Positions 23,315-34,143 of a DNA stretch of 64,000 nucleotides are shown here, piece by piece. A program made the position numbers and the translations under genes. The notes beneath the pieces are model-generated. The model was not told the DNA's origin and made no database searches. It saw only the letters and a program-made list of their open reading frames with translations. Positions within the stretch are counted from its first letter, which is position 1. Every line of letters begins with the position of its first letter. The DNA comes from Adiantum capillus-veneris (taxonomy: Eukaryota > Streptophyta > Polypodiopsida > Polypodiales > Pteridaceae): the NCBI GenBank assembly GCA_014529385.2, contig CM043956.1, positions 90,474,721 to 90,538,720 of the forward strand. The letters are read 5' to 3'.

Positions 23315-26300
23315 TTACTCCCCCCTTAGAGAAGCGTTTTCGTCCTCGAAAACACAAGTGGTAGTATCTTCGTAAGAACACTAATGTTTTCCGTGTTGGC
23401 ATCCCATACGCGATCCAACTGATAGTTGTTGCAGTGAGGAGGTTCAATGAAACCAAGAGCAACATCTTGATTTTCAACATTGCTATCCTTTTGCAAGCAC
23501 TTGGGTCTAAATGATAACTCCATTTATAACTCACTTGAGTACTGTAAAGGAGTAACCACAACTAAGAGTTGTCCAAAGGAATAACCAGTTTTCAGATCTT
23601 CTGAAGGTACTGGAATAATGCAAGAAAACCTTGGCGCAACTTTCCATGAAGTTGTGAGCCAGATTTCCAACTTGCGTGAGTATCTGAAAAAGCTCATAGC
23701 TACTAAGAAGTAGAATAGGGTGTGTCCTTATGTCAGACTTCTGAACATTTTGGAACACACAGAACTACACATTCACCTGTAATGAAGGTTACCTGCCAAC
23801 ATACTTTGTCAGCACACTTATTAAGTCCTTGACTTATGAAACTATGGAAACGGTATCCAACCCCACCACAACAGGTGTTCAAAGTTGAAAACCTTACGTA
23901 AGAAAATTCTAGAATAGGGAGAGAATCGCCCATTCAAAATGCATTGTGCTAACATATGCTCGTAGCAGATCCTTTAGCAAAAAATAGCAGCAATAAGAGT
24001 GAGGTGCTTTTCCCCAAACACTTACAGACAGTCTTCCATGACTGATGATAAACTAGGACTCAACCATTGAGTATCCAATCATATTTTTGATATGGAGTGA
24101 AGACAACCAAATAGGTTGAAAGCGGGTTGGAGTGGAGTAAGCTCATACAGTCTAGACTATCGGACCCCAGGCACCCATACTGAGCCATTTCCTTGTATGG
24201 TAGGGTGTAAACGCATACTAAATCTGCAAGAGAGATTGCACGGGTAGTGCAAAAGGGTGCAAAAGAATAAAGTCCATGAATTTGCATGCCGCTCCAAATA
24301 AATTTGTGTTAAAAACTAGGGCCCATAACACCTAGTGTGCATGCACTTAACACAAACATATCCGAACCGCAATTCCATGACGAGACTTTCCACGGTACAC
24401 ACGAAAAATCCTGGCAACAAAAGTTGGACCATAACAAAATGTGACAACCGAGTCAACCTAGGTACCAACCATGAGACATTCTCATGAACATAACATACTT
24501 GGCTATATGTAGAAACGACCCTCCATTAAGGTGGTTTCACAACACTTGTAATCGAAACAAATCTGTACTTAGCACCCGACAATTTCTGGCCACTGAAATT
24601 TTTCCTGATACGGTGTGCTCCAAATGGTCTAATAAACGGATGCAACCACCACATAGGGACCTCACCGCGACACATCATAAGGAATTTGGCGACAGTGTCA
24701 GTCTCAAAGACTCATATTCTCCACATGTGGAATATGTCTCAAATAAGGATGGCCAGAAAAGCGACATCCATCAAGTACAAGATGTACTTGTGTGTGGAGG
24801 TAACTGCAAAACACTCCGCGACAAGAGTGAGAGGGACCCTCATTATCATTGCTCCACATTGGCTAAACTGGACTCCTTGAGTTCCTAGACCATGTTGTAT
24901 CCCCTGTGACAACATGTGCCAAATAGAACCCGACAAGTGGGTTCATAACAACATAATGTATATTGGACACTATGGCCCAAAATACTTTGTTCCGACATGC
25001 CATTGGCATGGCTCAGAAATATTCAAGCAGATTTATACGACTTGAAGAAACCAAGCAAAGCATACTAAAAAATGGAGTAATACCAAATCCATAGATCCGT
25101 ACCTGGAGATTTGAACTTAATGGCCACTTACCTGCATTCAAATGCAGAGGAGCACGTCGCCCACCTAATAAAAAACCAAGCAACATTGCACTGAAAACCC
25201 TGGGTGTTGCCTTCGCAACTCAAACCCGTTGGTTAGAATCTACGTAGTCCAACCTCTCGGTAAGACCCTTTGTAGAAATTGGTCAACAAGCAGGTAACGG
25301 TAATCACTATAGTCAACCATGTAGAGAATGATTGAAATCAACGTAGAAAGTTGAATTTGTCCGCTACCGCGTGGTAGTTAATTGCGGACTTCTTTCCTTG
25401 AAAGTATAACAGAAATAGATCAAACTAAATGACCTGCTGGGTCTTACCCCAAAATTGTGTTGCCATAGACACTGATAGTGCTATAGAGAGAGCAAGAGAT
25501 CTACACAAGGGAGATGCCTAGCTCTTATGGACAGCCATGCTGTCTCAACTGATTGTTGCATCTATACTTCATGGCAGAGATCAGCTGATGTGATTTTAAG
25601 ATTATCAAAAACTCAATTCGAGCGTCGCATTAAAAACATGTAGTGCGTACAGAACACCCAAAAGATCTGTAATGGCAAGACTTTTGCTTGTCCATTAACA
25701 TCAATGGGAACTCGATGGGATAGATCTGTTCAAGTTGGAGAACAATCACCCAAGAAATACCAGCATTGGGTCTTACCCTAGGTCTGACAATGGCTCTTAG
25801 CCTGTGTGGCTCCTACCCCTTATGCCAATAACGAAATTAGTGTTCAATCGAGAAACCGATGAAGACTAATTGAAGTGGCATCTTGGCCACTTACTAGTGG
25901 AGAGTTAGAGCACCTTGGCGCAGGCAGACTCACGAGCAAAACATGTATCAAAATTTTTTTAAAAAGTTTTTATTATTCTTTGAGAGAAATAAGAAAGAGA
26001 GAAAAGAAGAGAATGCTAGGCTGAGGAACTTTCCTTAAACGACTATGACGTGTATAGTTGATTTCCATGCTCTTGTGCATCTTATGCCTAACGTGCAGCT
26101 TATCCTATAAGCACGCAATAGTTTTTTGCTATGACTCTCATCGAGAGAGGTAACAGAAAAACACAAACAAGTCACAGATTGACCCACCTACCGTGTATGT
26201 GGTTGTGACAACACCAGTGTGACTTAATGATAGCACTTTGCCTTTGAATTAAGTCCGAGTTTTAGGTTTGTTTTAATGTTGTTGTTTTTGACAATGATCG

Positions 26301-28394
26301 AAAATCATGTTAAACAATCCACAACTTATCTTGTCCTTGACAAAGTGTCTGGTGTTATAGCAGAAGCGTGTTTTGCGAGGCGGTAGAATTGAATCCACCT
26401 AGCTAGCATGCCGTGCATACATAATTTTACGCCCTTGGCAAAAGTGATGGTCTCAAACGTGAGAACCAAAACCAGCAATGCCTTGCACAATCTAAACTGG
26501 TAGGGATTCTGTGAGTGATACTCCCATTTTGCCAGTTCCCCAAACTTGTGTGCCACTGCCCGTGATGCCAAGTCAATGGGTAGTACATTGGCACAAGGGA
26601 GAAGCCTTGCTTCATGTAAAATGGCAAATCACTGTAAACATGGAGAAATAAACAATACTGAATATGGTCTAACCTGGTCATCCTGCTATAACTCGTTGTC
26701 TGGAGATGTCGAGGAAAAAGCTCACTCAAATGTAGATCATAACCATCTCTGTTGCGCGAGAGAAAGTTGGCCTGAAAAATCTTGCAGGCATATGGAGAAA
26801 TTCCCAAAGGCGTGTGCTCATAGCATGTCCCAAACGAGAAAAATCTCAATATATAGGCCCTTGACCCTCTGGCTCTTAGCTATCTATAGCCCCTGTACAG
26901 CATGTGTATCCGTTGGCCCTTGGGCCAGGGCCGTGCCCTCCTATTGTCCTATAATCATGCCAAATGCCGGAAGGGAGGCCTTGCTTCTCCTTGCCGAATT
27001 GGAGGTAATGGTCGGCCTTGTTAAAATCCCTGAGCCTTCTTGAGCAAAGGTAGTAACAGGCTGTCCCGATCTCCATGAGATTCACAAGCACGACCATATT
27101 GTGACCTATACCATGCAACGTATATGCAATAGGCCTTGCCTGAAAACCGTGACATTTGTGCATGACAAATATCGCTTGAAACAAGCTTCCCCTCCACCAT
27201 AAGTCATGGTTGTGAAACTTGCTTATACCCATGCAAAAAATTGCTGCAAAAGAAACTCACAAAAAAATTAGTTGTGAAATAAAGCTATAGACTATCGACC
27301 TTGTCGAGCAATTTCAATGGAAATTAGCCAATACTGTGCGGCAAGCATCCTTTGTGAGCTTCTAGAAACAGTGACAAAGAGTCGGCCATGCTGAGCAGCG
27401 CGTCCCCTACATCAAGTCTAGCAATAGGATGTGCCAATCTCCTTGAGAGTCTAAAACATGGCAAATATGGTATGCGTCTACAACAAATCGAAGGACTGAC
27501 AAGCCATGCTTGAGATCAGGGCGGTAGGTACTCAAGCCATGCTTGAATCCAAGTTGGCACGTTAAGCATTGGTTCGATGCCAACAAAATTGTAATGCTTA
27601 AAACAACTGTCATAAGCCGTGCTTGTGCTTGGAGTGCCTAAGTTACACTCATATCCGTTGCATGTAAAGATTATCTTGTGATTCTCATACCTTACTTTAT
27701 GCAGAGATACAACAAGTAATTGTATATCAAGTTATGTAGATAACAATGGAGTAAAAGCATTGTAATGCATCAACAAAGTGTACCTAAAATTGTTTGTCGA
27801 AGCATGTAAAAGCTATGTGCAAATCCAGATTGCTGCGGCTAGAAGGCATGCCGCATAACATTGTGTGCCAAGCTTCCCCTGTCGAAGACATTAGAAAATT
27901 TGGTCATGGCCTAAACCATGGTCTTACCAGGTAGGCTCTGTCGCGTACTAGACAGTGGTGATTTGTCGTCACCAATTGCGTCGGCAAGAGATGCTTACCA
28001 GAGCGATTTTTTTTTTTTTTTTTGGTCATGGCCATGCAATCCGGGGATGCATGGTTGCATGCCATGCATGAGGCCGTGGGTTCTGGTTCTTATCAAAGGT
28101 GGGTGCCCCAAAATAGGGCGCCCATGTTAGCTTCAACATATGAATCTATTCACTAGCTATGGCATCTCAGATCGAAGATGATGCAGCAGACGAAGAAACG
28201 CTCAACGTGCGCAGTCAAGCCCTCGGTTTGATCTGCTCTGCTGCAGTGTTGAAAACGCCTCAGAAGGCCAGGGCGAACCCCTTCGGTACCATAGCCACCT
28301 CCTTCTGCGGACCTCCAAGCTGCCTTCCCTTGCTGCTAAAGTCGCTTCACGTGCGGCCATGCCGACCTTGCTTGGCTCTGCAGGAGTTGTTTCC

Positions 28395-28396
<2 letters not shown>
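23315..28396 (-). other. NA-3 interior, non-coding
   Basis: No protein-coding frame with homology was found in 5 kb. The first 55 bp next to the LTR hold the chromodomain-end relic and polypurine tract. Around 23440-23490 the minus strand has GTTGCTCTTGGTTTCATTGA, shared with NA-1 and NA-2. The rest is alignable in patches to NA-2. Confidence 0.6.
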
Positions 28397-28451
<55 letters not shown>

Positions 28452-28455
28452 GAGA
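28397..28455. repeat. (AG)n tract at the 3' border of LINE-D
   Basis: AG dinucleotides with one interruption. It continues into the GATA units of the LINE-D tail (28456-28472). Confidence 0.95.
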
Positions 28456-28489
28456 TAGATAGATAGATAGATTTTATTATCGTCCTCGG

Positions 28490-28505
28490 AGGTCAAATAT
28501 GACCT
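28490..28505 (-). promoter_or_regulatory. LINE-D 3' stem-loop
   Basis: Six-base-pair stem AGGTCA/TGACCT with loop TATT. The ORF2 stop codon TAG (28506-28504) overlaps its 5' side. Equivalent hairpins end LINE-A, B and C. In other LINEs such 3' hairpins are bound by the RT to start target-primed reverse transcription; that role here is inference. Confidence 0.65.
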
Positions 28506-31500
28506 ATGGGACCAAAGTTACATGTGATGTAGTATGTGTATGGCTGATGAGTGACTCTCGATGCTCCAAAATTGTAGTGATGAGAGTCGCAATGGAGAGC
28601 CCACACTTTGGTTGGGAGAGGAAAGTGTGTAGGTCTAAGTTATGGCTGAAAATGTGAGAGAAGCAAGTTCGGATATGATCAAAAGCTGAGCACTCTAGTA
28701 GTGTGTGGTACTCAGACTCTCGAACTTGCAGTGAGCATAATGTGCACAATCGATTTGACTCTTCTCCATTGCCCCAACGTCCTATCTCGCATCGAAGGAA
28801 ATGGGAGCTAAGCCGAATTGCTGCGATAGTGCGTATCGCGGACAAGGGAATAGGCTCAAGCATGTAAGTGTGAGTACGGTTTCCTCTCTCAGCGAAGAAC
28901 ATGGTTTTGTAGTTGGGGGCAATATAGGTGGTGTAATGTATGAAGCGTGACCCACCGGATTTCTCCCAAGCCGTAATACATTGGCGTTGTAGAAAAGCTT
29001 CATTCACTTGAGAGTCAATTGAAGCATCATGTAGCAAGTGTAATGCATCCCATCTCCCAAACCACTTCTTTATGTCTTGGATCCATCCCGTGCTCAAGAT
29101 CTTGCTTTTATGCGTCTTTTGAACTTTTTTGCTTGCTTCCCATGCAATTGTAGGAAGTCGATGTGAGGGGTTTTGACGCATCTTTATCATGTACTCCACA
29201 ACCCTTTCCATGCCCATAACCTCAATTGGAAGAGATCCCGACTCAAGAAGTAGGAGCATATATGGTGTTTGTGTCTTAACTTGGAGAAAGTTTGTAAGAA
29301 AACGCTTTTGGACATTCTCAAACTCTTTCCAAGTAGACTTTGAGATGCTCCCGCCCCACACTTCAACTCCATAAAGAAGAACCGGTGTCACCAATGCATC
29401 AAAAAGATACTTCTTGAGAACCCAACACTTGATGTTTCCCGCATTACACATGTTCTCAAATGCATAATATGCTCTCTTTCCCGCTTCCAAACGACGCATA
29501 GCACATTCATGCCACTTGTGATTGGATGGAACCTCAAGGCCAAGGTACTTAAAGCTCTCAACAACTTCAAGTGTCTCATTGTTGTACACAATGCATGGCT
29601 TCTCCTTATGGTTGGTTTTCACAAGCATAACCTTTGTTTTGGATTCATTTACAATCAGCCCACTATGCAAGCAAAAGTTCTCAAGGACAACCATAAGCTT
29701 TTGTGCATCTTCTAAAGTGTGTGCTAGAAGCACTACATCATCCGCATACAACAAAAGCATGATTACCGCATTGCAAATAGTGACCTCTTCAATGCCTTCT
29801 TCTTGCATAAAGTCAAGTACCATTTGTTCCAATTGATCGATGCATAGACCAAAGAGAGTTGGTGACAATGGACATCCTTGTTTAACCCCAATAGTGCTTA
29901 CAAAAATTTCTGAAATTTCTCTTCCCATGCGCAATTGACAAATCACCTTCTCATAGATTCGAGAAACCGCAAGCATAAACTCACTTGGCACTTGGAGTTC
30001 TTCCATCCTTCTCCATAAATTGTTACGTGGAATCATATCAAAGGCTTTCTTAAAGTCCACAAAACAACAATACAATCGCTTGCCTTTCAACCGACTTTCC
30101 TCCATGAGAACACGAAGAGTGACAAGATGATCAATGGTGCTATGGCATCGACGAAAACCTGCTTGTCCCTTTGCACGCTTGTCATTCTCTTCAGCCCAAT
30201 CACTCAATTTCATCTCCATTATGCACCCAAACAACTTTGCCATAAGAGACCCGATCATTATAGTCCGGTAGTTGCTTACATTCTTTACATCCCCTCCTTT
30301 ATATAAAGGCTTAACCCAATTAGTACTCCAATCATAAGGCATACCATGTTGAAGTGCAAGGTTGAACATATCACACATCCACTCATGGGTAAAATCTCCC
30401 GTCCATTTGATCATCTCCGACTTGATACCTTGAAGATCTCCCGCTTTGCGAGTGGCCAACTTTTCAAGCCCACCGCATACATCCTCAATAGTAAAAAAAG
30501 ACGGCATACATGGGAGTGAACCATAAAATGGCATTTTTTCAGTATTTTCTTGCTCATATAATTGCCTACAATGTGTGTACATATCCACTAGACTCAAGTT
30601 ACCAAAATTCTCAATCCGCTTGCCTCTCAAGTTTCTCCAAAATCTTCCACATGCATGTGCCTTTTCTTGGACTTGAAATTCTTGTTGCTTTACTTCCCAT
30701 CTTCTTCTCTTCTTTTGAATCAATGTCTTGTATGTATGCAAATGACTTTGATAGTTGTCTTTGTCCATAGTTGCATCAAGATTTATCAAGGACTTTCGAG
30801 CATCTTGACATTCTTTATCAAACCACCTTTTGCGTGATCTATCTTTGTTGATACCATGGAGATGCTTTATGGCAAAGCATTCTTCCGCACAAGAACAAAT
30901 AGCTTTCTTGAAAGCTTCCCATTTAGTTTCCAATGGTGCATCACATTGAAGCTTTGTCATCCATAATTTTTGCTCAACCATTTCAATGTACATTGGTGCC
31001 CGTTTGAAATCCATACATAGTGATAACTTCTCTTTCCTTTGGCTGAGATTATCATGCTTAGTTGCTTCTCCACATGAAAGGTCAATACATAAGGTGCGAT
31101 GGTCGGATTCCGGGGTCCATTGACCAAACATAAAACTCTTTATGTGATACATGATGGCTTCAGAGAGTAGCATATAGCCAATCACACTATCCCCATTATG
31201 TCTTCTACATGTAAATCCATTGGTTCCACTCCACAAAGACACACCATTGGCAATGAGCATACCCGTGCTATTACACATGTGTAAAAGTAACTTTCCATAG
31301 TGATCCGGCTCTTTCTCATCCATTGAAGTACGATCATACAAGTGAACTTCCTCCAACTCCCTTGAAATGTATGGCATATCAAATTGTTGAGTATCATGTT
31401 GCAATGTTTTTGTGCGAGCATTCATATCCCCAAATACAATAACATCACCTTCACCTTTGAAATAAGCAATGTCCTCTTCCAAATCAGAAAATGGTTGATC

Positions 31501-31896
31501 TCTATCCATGCAAGCATAAAAGGGAGAATCATGATGAGGAATGTAGCAACCGGCTACAAAAATGGGTGCTCTTTTTGGTGTCATAATTTTCAGCCATACA
31601 TAACGTTTGTACTTGTCATCTTTCACAATTGATACAAAATCTTCCAATCCTTTCTTAACCATACATGCTAACCCTCCTTGTCCTCTTCGTTGCTTGAGAT
31701 TCTTTGACCACATCAATGAATGTACATTGTAATCCTCCAAGCCATTAATCCTTTGTGTATCATGCTCCCAAGTTTCAACAAGAAGTACAACATCGGCTTT
31801 GCTTGTTAGTTCATCAATGCCAACCCCCGCATTCCATGGGTATCCATTACAATTCCAAAAGCATATTTTCAATTGTAACTCGATCTCATAGGTCAC
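28504..31896 (-). CDS. LINE-D ORF2: endonuclease-reverse transcriptase
   Basis: 1,130 codons without a stop. The endonuclease (about residues 10-270) cuts the target DNA and shows FWNCNG (Asn 15), VETW (Glu 41), GDMN (156-159), DSVIGY and SDH (264-266). The RT (about 490-800) shows KGQAGFR, FVDFKKAFD, KQGCPLSP and the catalytic YADD (717-720). A C-terminal CCHC-like motif CTLC...EYH...C lies at 1051-1069. All key residues are present. The first codon of this span is GTG; the open frame begins six bases upstream, directly after the ORF1 TAG. The first in-frame ATG lies near residue 62, inside the endonuclease after Asn 15 and Glu 41. Normal AUG initiation would therefore yield a dead endonuclease. 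ORF1 stop readthrough, reinitiation or non-AUG start is implied. Confidence 0.9.
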   Translation of the reverse strand: MTYEIELQLKICFWNCNGYPWNAGVGIDELTSKADVVLLVETWEHDTQRINGLEDYNVHSLMWSKNLKQRRGQGGLACMVKKGLEDFVSIVKDDKYKRYVWLKIMTPKRAPIFVAGCYIPHHDSPFYACMDRDQPFSDLEEDIAYFKGEGDVIVFGDMNARTKTLQHDTQQFDMPYISRELEEVHLYDRTSMDEKEPDHYGKLLLHMCNSTGMLIANGVSLWSGTNGFTCRRHNGDSVIGYMLLSEAIMYHIKSFMFGQWTPESDHRTLCIDLSCGEATKHDNLSQRKEKLSLCMDFKRAPMYIEMVEQKLWMTKLQCDAPLETKWEAFKKAICSCAEECFAIKHLHGINKDRSRKRWFDKECQDARKSLINLDATMDKDNYQSHLHTYKTLIQKKRRRWEVKQQEFQVQEKAHACGRFWRNLRGKRIENFGNLSLVDMYTHCRQLYEQENTEKMPFYGSLPCMPSFFTIEDVCGGLEKLATRKAGDLQGIKSEMIKWTGDFTHEWMCDMFNLALQHGMPYDWSTNWVKPLYKGGDVKNVSNYRTIMIGSLMAKLFGCIMEMKLSDWAEENDKRAKGQAGFRRCHSTIDHLVTLRVLMEESRLKGKRLYCCFVDFKKAFDMIPRNNLWRRMEELQVPSEFMLAVSRIYEKVICQLRMGREISEIFVSTIGVKQGCPLSPTLFGLCIDQLEQMVLDFMQEEGIEEVTICNAVIMLLLYADDVVLLAHTLEDAQKLMVVLENFCLHSGLIVNESKTKVMLVKTNHKEKPCIVYNNETLEVVESFKYLGLEVPSNHKWHECAMRRLEAGKRAYYAFENMCNAGNIKCWVLKKYLFDALVTPVLLYGVEVWGGSISKSTWKEFENVQKRFLTNFLQVKTQTPYMLLLLESGSLPIEVMGMERVVEYMIKMRQNPSHRLPTIAWEASKKVQKTHKSKILSTGWIQDIKKWFGRWDALHLLHDASIDSQVNEAFLQRQCITAWEKSGGSRFIHYTTYIAPNYKTMFFAERGNRTHTYMLEPIPLSAIRTIAAIRLSSHFLRCEIGRWGNGEESNRLCTLCSLQVRESEYHTLLECSAFDHIRTCFSHIFSHNLDLHTFLSQPKCGLSIATLITTILEHRESLISHTHTTSHVTLVP

Positions 31897-31902
31897 GCAT
31901 CC

Positions 31903-32853
31903 CTATTTGCTTGAGAGACTTGCCTCCTCCTTGGGCACATTTTCTTCATGAGAGATCTCCTTGTTTTTATTATTCTTTTCCTCATATGCCTTGCGACGCA
32001 TATTTTGTTGCTTAATAGTGCGATCTTCACATACAAAACATTTTGTATCCCTCAAATAGATCCAACTATTATCAAGGATAATCTTTCGCTTGGTCTCATC
32101 CGGCATGGTGCATACAATTGGCCGTTCTCCCGAGCGAGGAGCTCCTTGCTTCCCCACTCTATGTGCTCCATATACCATAACTCTGGACATGCCAAAGTGG
32201 GTTTTGAAGAAATCTTCAATAACAATGGCAAGAGAAGGAGGTGTCTCTAACTTCTCTTCGGGAATTCCACGAATAACAATGTTCTTGGAACGTCGCTCCC
32301 GTTCCTTCAACTCCTCCACATCCACATTCTCAACATTCTTTGTTTGAACCATAGCTTGCATGAGTGAGGAATTAGAAACCACATTGCTACCACATACATC
32401 AGCCCAAGACTTGTTTGTGCATACATTTTTCATGTCGCATACATCCCGGCTCATAGTGTCAAATTTCTCCTCTTTCAATACATGGTCATGCTCTACTTTG
32501 CTCATCCGCTCCCTCAAAGCATTCAAGTCCACAAGAGAGTGTTTACATTCCTTGACTTCCTCTTCAAGTTGCATCAAACGTGTTGTTTGCATCTCAAGTG
32601 TTCTCTTGAGATTCTCATTCTCAACCACAAGTACCCTTAGTGTGCCATTCTCCATTGCAAGTGCTCGTAAGTCTTTGCCTTGTTTGTTTACGGTCTCTTG
32701 CAATGATACCAAGTACGCCATGATCATGGTTTTCGATGTCGTTGGTTGGGTGGTTGTGTTGCTATCTCCATACTTAGGAGATTTTGGATCATTTTCCACA
32801 ATGGTTGTGGACCTTGTTGAAGAAGAAGAACCCTTGCGAGTGCCGGAAGACAT
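31903..32853 (-). CDS. LINE-D ORF1: coiled-coil RNA-binding protein
   Basis: 316 residues from ATG 32853 to TAG 31905-31903. The N-terminus is Ser/Thr-rich and basic, followed by a long coiled coil (about 45-135: NGTLRVLVVENENLKRTLEM...LEEEVKECKH...LRERMSKVEHD). An RRM-like half follows (about 190-275), with RRSKNIVIRGIPEE, FGMSRVMVYGAHRVG and ERPIVCTMPDETKRKIIL, and then a Lys/Glu-rich tail. This is the layout of L1-type ORF1 proteins, which coat element RNA as trimers and assist reverse transcription. The frame is intact. Its TAG is followed by GGA and then ORF2 in the same reading frame. Confidence 0.85.
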   Translation of the reverse strand: MSSGTRKGSSSSTRSTTIVENDPKSPKYGDSNTTTQPTTSKTMIMAYLVSLQETVNKQGKDLRALAMENGTLRVLVVENENLKRTLEMQTTRLMQLEEEVKECKHSLVDLNALRERMSKVEHDHVLKEEKFDTMSRDVCDMKNVCTNKSWADVCGSNVVSNSSLMQAMVQTKNVENVDVEELKERERRSKNIVIRGIPEEKLETPPSLAIVIEDFFKTHFGMSRVMVYGAHRVGKQGAPRSGERPIVCTMPDETKRKIILDNSWIYLRDTKCFVCEDRTIKQQNMRRKAYEEKNNKNKEISHEENVPKEEASLSSK

Positions 32854-33076
32854 TGTATGTAAAATAGGAGATGAGAATCAATTTTGTTGAACCTGTTTAC
32901 TTCGGAAATGCTGCTACAGAAATGCCTTACATAACTCTGAAAATTTCCGTCTTTACATCAATGCGTAGAGGACTTCGTGCTCTTCGATTGAGGCTATAGA
33001 TCACCCAAATCGGAGTTCGGATGAAGAAGTTATGATCAAAAGAGTGGACTGCTGTCTACTAGGTCAAAAAACGGCT

Positions 33077-33080
<4 letters not shown>

Positions 33081-33134
<54 letters not shown>
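33081..33134. repeat. (AG)n tract at the 5' border of LINE-D
   Basis: Pure AG. It abuts the first base of the LINE-D 5' UTR. Confidence 0.95.
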
Positions 33135-33139
<5 letters not shown>

Positions 33140-33213
33140 GGGAATGAGAGATGGAGAGAGAGCGAGAGCTGGGTTGAGGGGGTGTGTAGGTGAGAGTGTG
33201 TGGTGGAGAATGT

Positions 33214-33216
<3 letters not shown>

Positions 33217-33262
<46 letters not shown>
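33217..33262. repeat. (AG)n tract in the NA-3 leader
   Basis: On the NA-3 strand this is (CT)n about 80 bp past the primer-binding site. Confidence 0.95.
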
Positions 33263-33263
<1 letters not shown>

Positions 33264-33344
33264 CCATGCATGCTGATCTCCTTCTTCGCAACAGGCCATG
33301 TCAATCTCCTTCTTCCCTCCTCCATCTCTGAGTTCTGATACCAA

Positions 33345-33507
33345 TATAAGACCTAGGGAACTGTGATATCGGATCATCACCCTACCACCCTATGTATAGA
33401 TTGGCTCCTAGCTCTATCCATCATATGGATCCCCAGTCCACACTAGTCCAGTTCGAGCCCCTGGCTCAGGTCCCCAACCCCCTAGGCTTAGGATCCATGT
33501 CCTGACA
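33345..33507 (-). repeat. NA-3 5' LTR (right in the window)
   Basis: On the minus strand TGTCAGGACATGG...GGTCTTATA, then one base and the primer-binding site TGGTATCAGAAC. Confidence 0.9.
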
Positions 33508-33512
33508 TATTG

Positions 33513-33850
33513 TGGCCACTTCCAGTTGTGAGGCTGAGTACAAGGCAGTCTTCACAACTACGATTAAGTGTGTATGGCTTAGACTCCTTATGGCTGATTT
33601 GGGTGTTGGACAGGGCATTGCCAACACTATCTACACTAACGAGTCAGAGCACATTGGCAGTTGCGAGGAACCCAGTTTTTCATGCTCGCACAAAGCACAT
33701 TGAGGTGCATTACCACTATGTCAGGGAGAGGCTCTCAGCAGGAGAGATCAGCTTAGCTTAATCCCTTTTTGGACTGATCATCTCCTCATAGAGCATGACA
33801 CTTCCCTATACTCTATGTGCCATCTCTCGTTCACCGCATCACTCCCAGGG
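33513..33850 (+). pseudogene. Copia-0 RNase H C-terminal part
   Basis: Resumes with GGCCACTTCCAGTTGTGAGG (SSCEAEYKAVFTTTIKCVWLR), equivalent to Copia-1 at about 20222. It ends before a polypurine tract CAGGGGGGAT. A frameshift lies near 33650. The 80-bp triplication of Copia-1 is absent here. Confidence 0.85.
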
Positions 33851-33856
33851 GGGATT

Positions 33857-33940
33857 TGTTACCATATACATGTGGTAGTGATGTGTGTGAACACACTTAG
33901 GACCGTTTCGGTATTTTTTCCCTCACTAGGAGGTCCCCCC

Positions 33941-33988
<48 letters not shown>

Positions 33989-34143
33989 CCCCTCCCCCGG
34001 CCCCGTGCATTGTATATACACCCATCACTCTAGGGCTATCTATCTTTCCATTGCACGCCAAGTAATACGCTCTATGTTGTGTGCCTTGAGCTTCTTCGTC
34101 TTCTCCAAGCTGTGTGTGTTTCTCTGCAACCCTAATTCCAACA
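33857..34143 (+). repeat. Copia-0 3' LTR with a 46-base poly-C expansion
   Basis: Starts TGTTACCATATACATG and ends CCAACA, like the Copia-1 LTRs. At 33942-33987 it has 46 uninterrupted C where the Copia-1 LTRs have five or six. Confidence 0.9.

Larger units (their letters stand above)
28456..33080 (-). mobile_element. LINE-D: full-length two-ORF non-LTR retrotransposon
   Basis: On the minus strand it has a 227-nt 5' UTR (33080-32854), ORF1 (32853-31903), ORF2 (31896-28504) and a very short 3' end. That end is a stem-loop AGGTCATATTTGACCT (28505-28490), GACGATAATAAAA and a (TATC)n tail. It lies between (AG)n tracts at 28397-28455 and 33081-33134, which were presumably one (CT)n block of NA-3 before insertion. 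Both frames are uninterrupted, unlike every other element in the window, so the copy may be recent. No poly(A) tail is present. Confidence 0.88.
23152..33507 (-). mobile_element. NA-3: non-autonomous LTR retrotransposon, host of LINE-D
   Basis: LTRs of 163 bp lie at 33345-33507 (5' end, minus strand) and 23152-23314 (3' end). Target duplication TATTG lies at 23147-23151 and 33508-33512. The primer-binding site TGGTATCAGAAC follows the 5' LTR on the minus strand at about 33343. Next to the 3' LTR are a polypurine tract and a block reading VFEDEN..S on the minus strand. Without LINE-D the element is about 5.7 kb. It lacks gag or pol. Its 3' half (23314-27900) matches NA-2 (about 35600-41231) in the opposite orientation. 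It contains the shared palindrome (27295-27307) and GGGCGCCC (28116-28123). Confidence 0.9.

Noticed and set aside
31885-31897. TCTCATAGGTCAC on the plus strand, identical to the start of the LINE-A 3' tail motif
   Set aside because: It lies antisense to the ORF1-ORF2 junction of LINE-D, has no hairpin or microsatellite after it, and is probably chance.
31182-32890. Frames on the plus strand opposite LINE-D (for example 32360-32890)
   Set aside because: They are shadows of the LINE ORFs on the other strand with no homology of their own.
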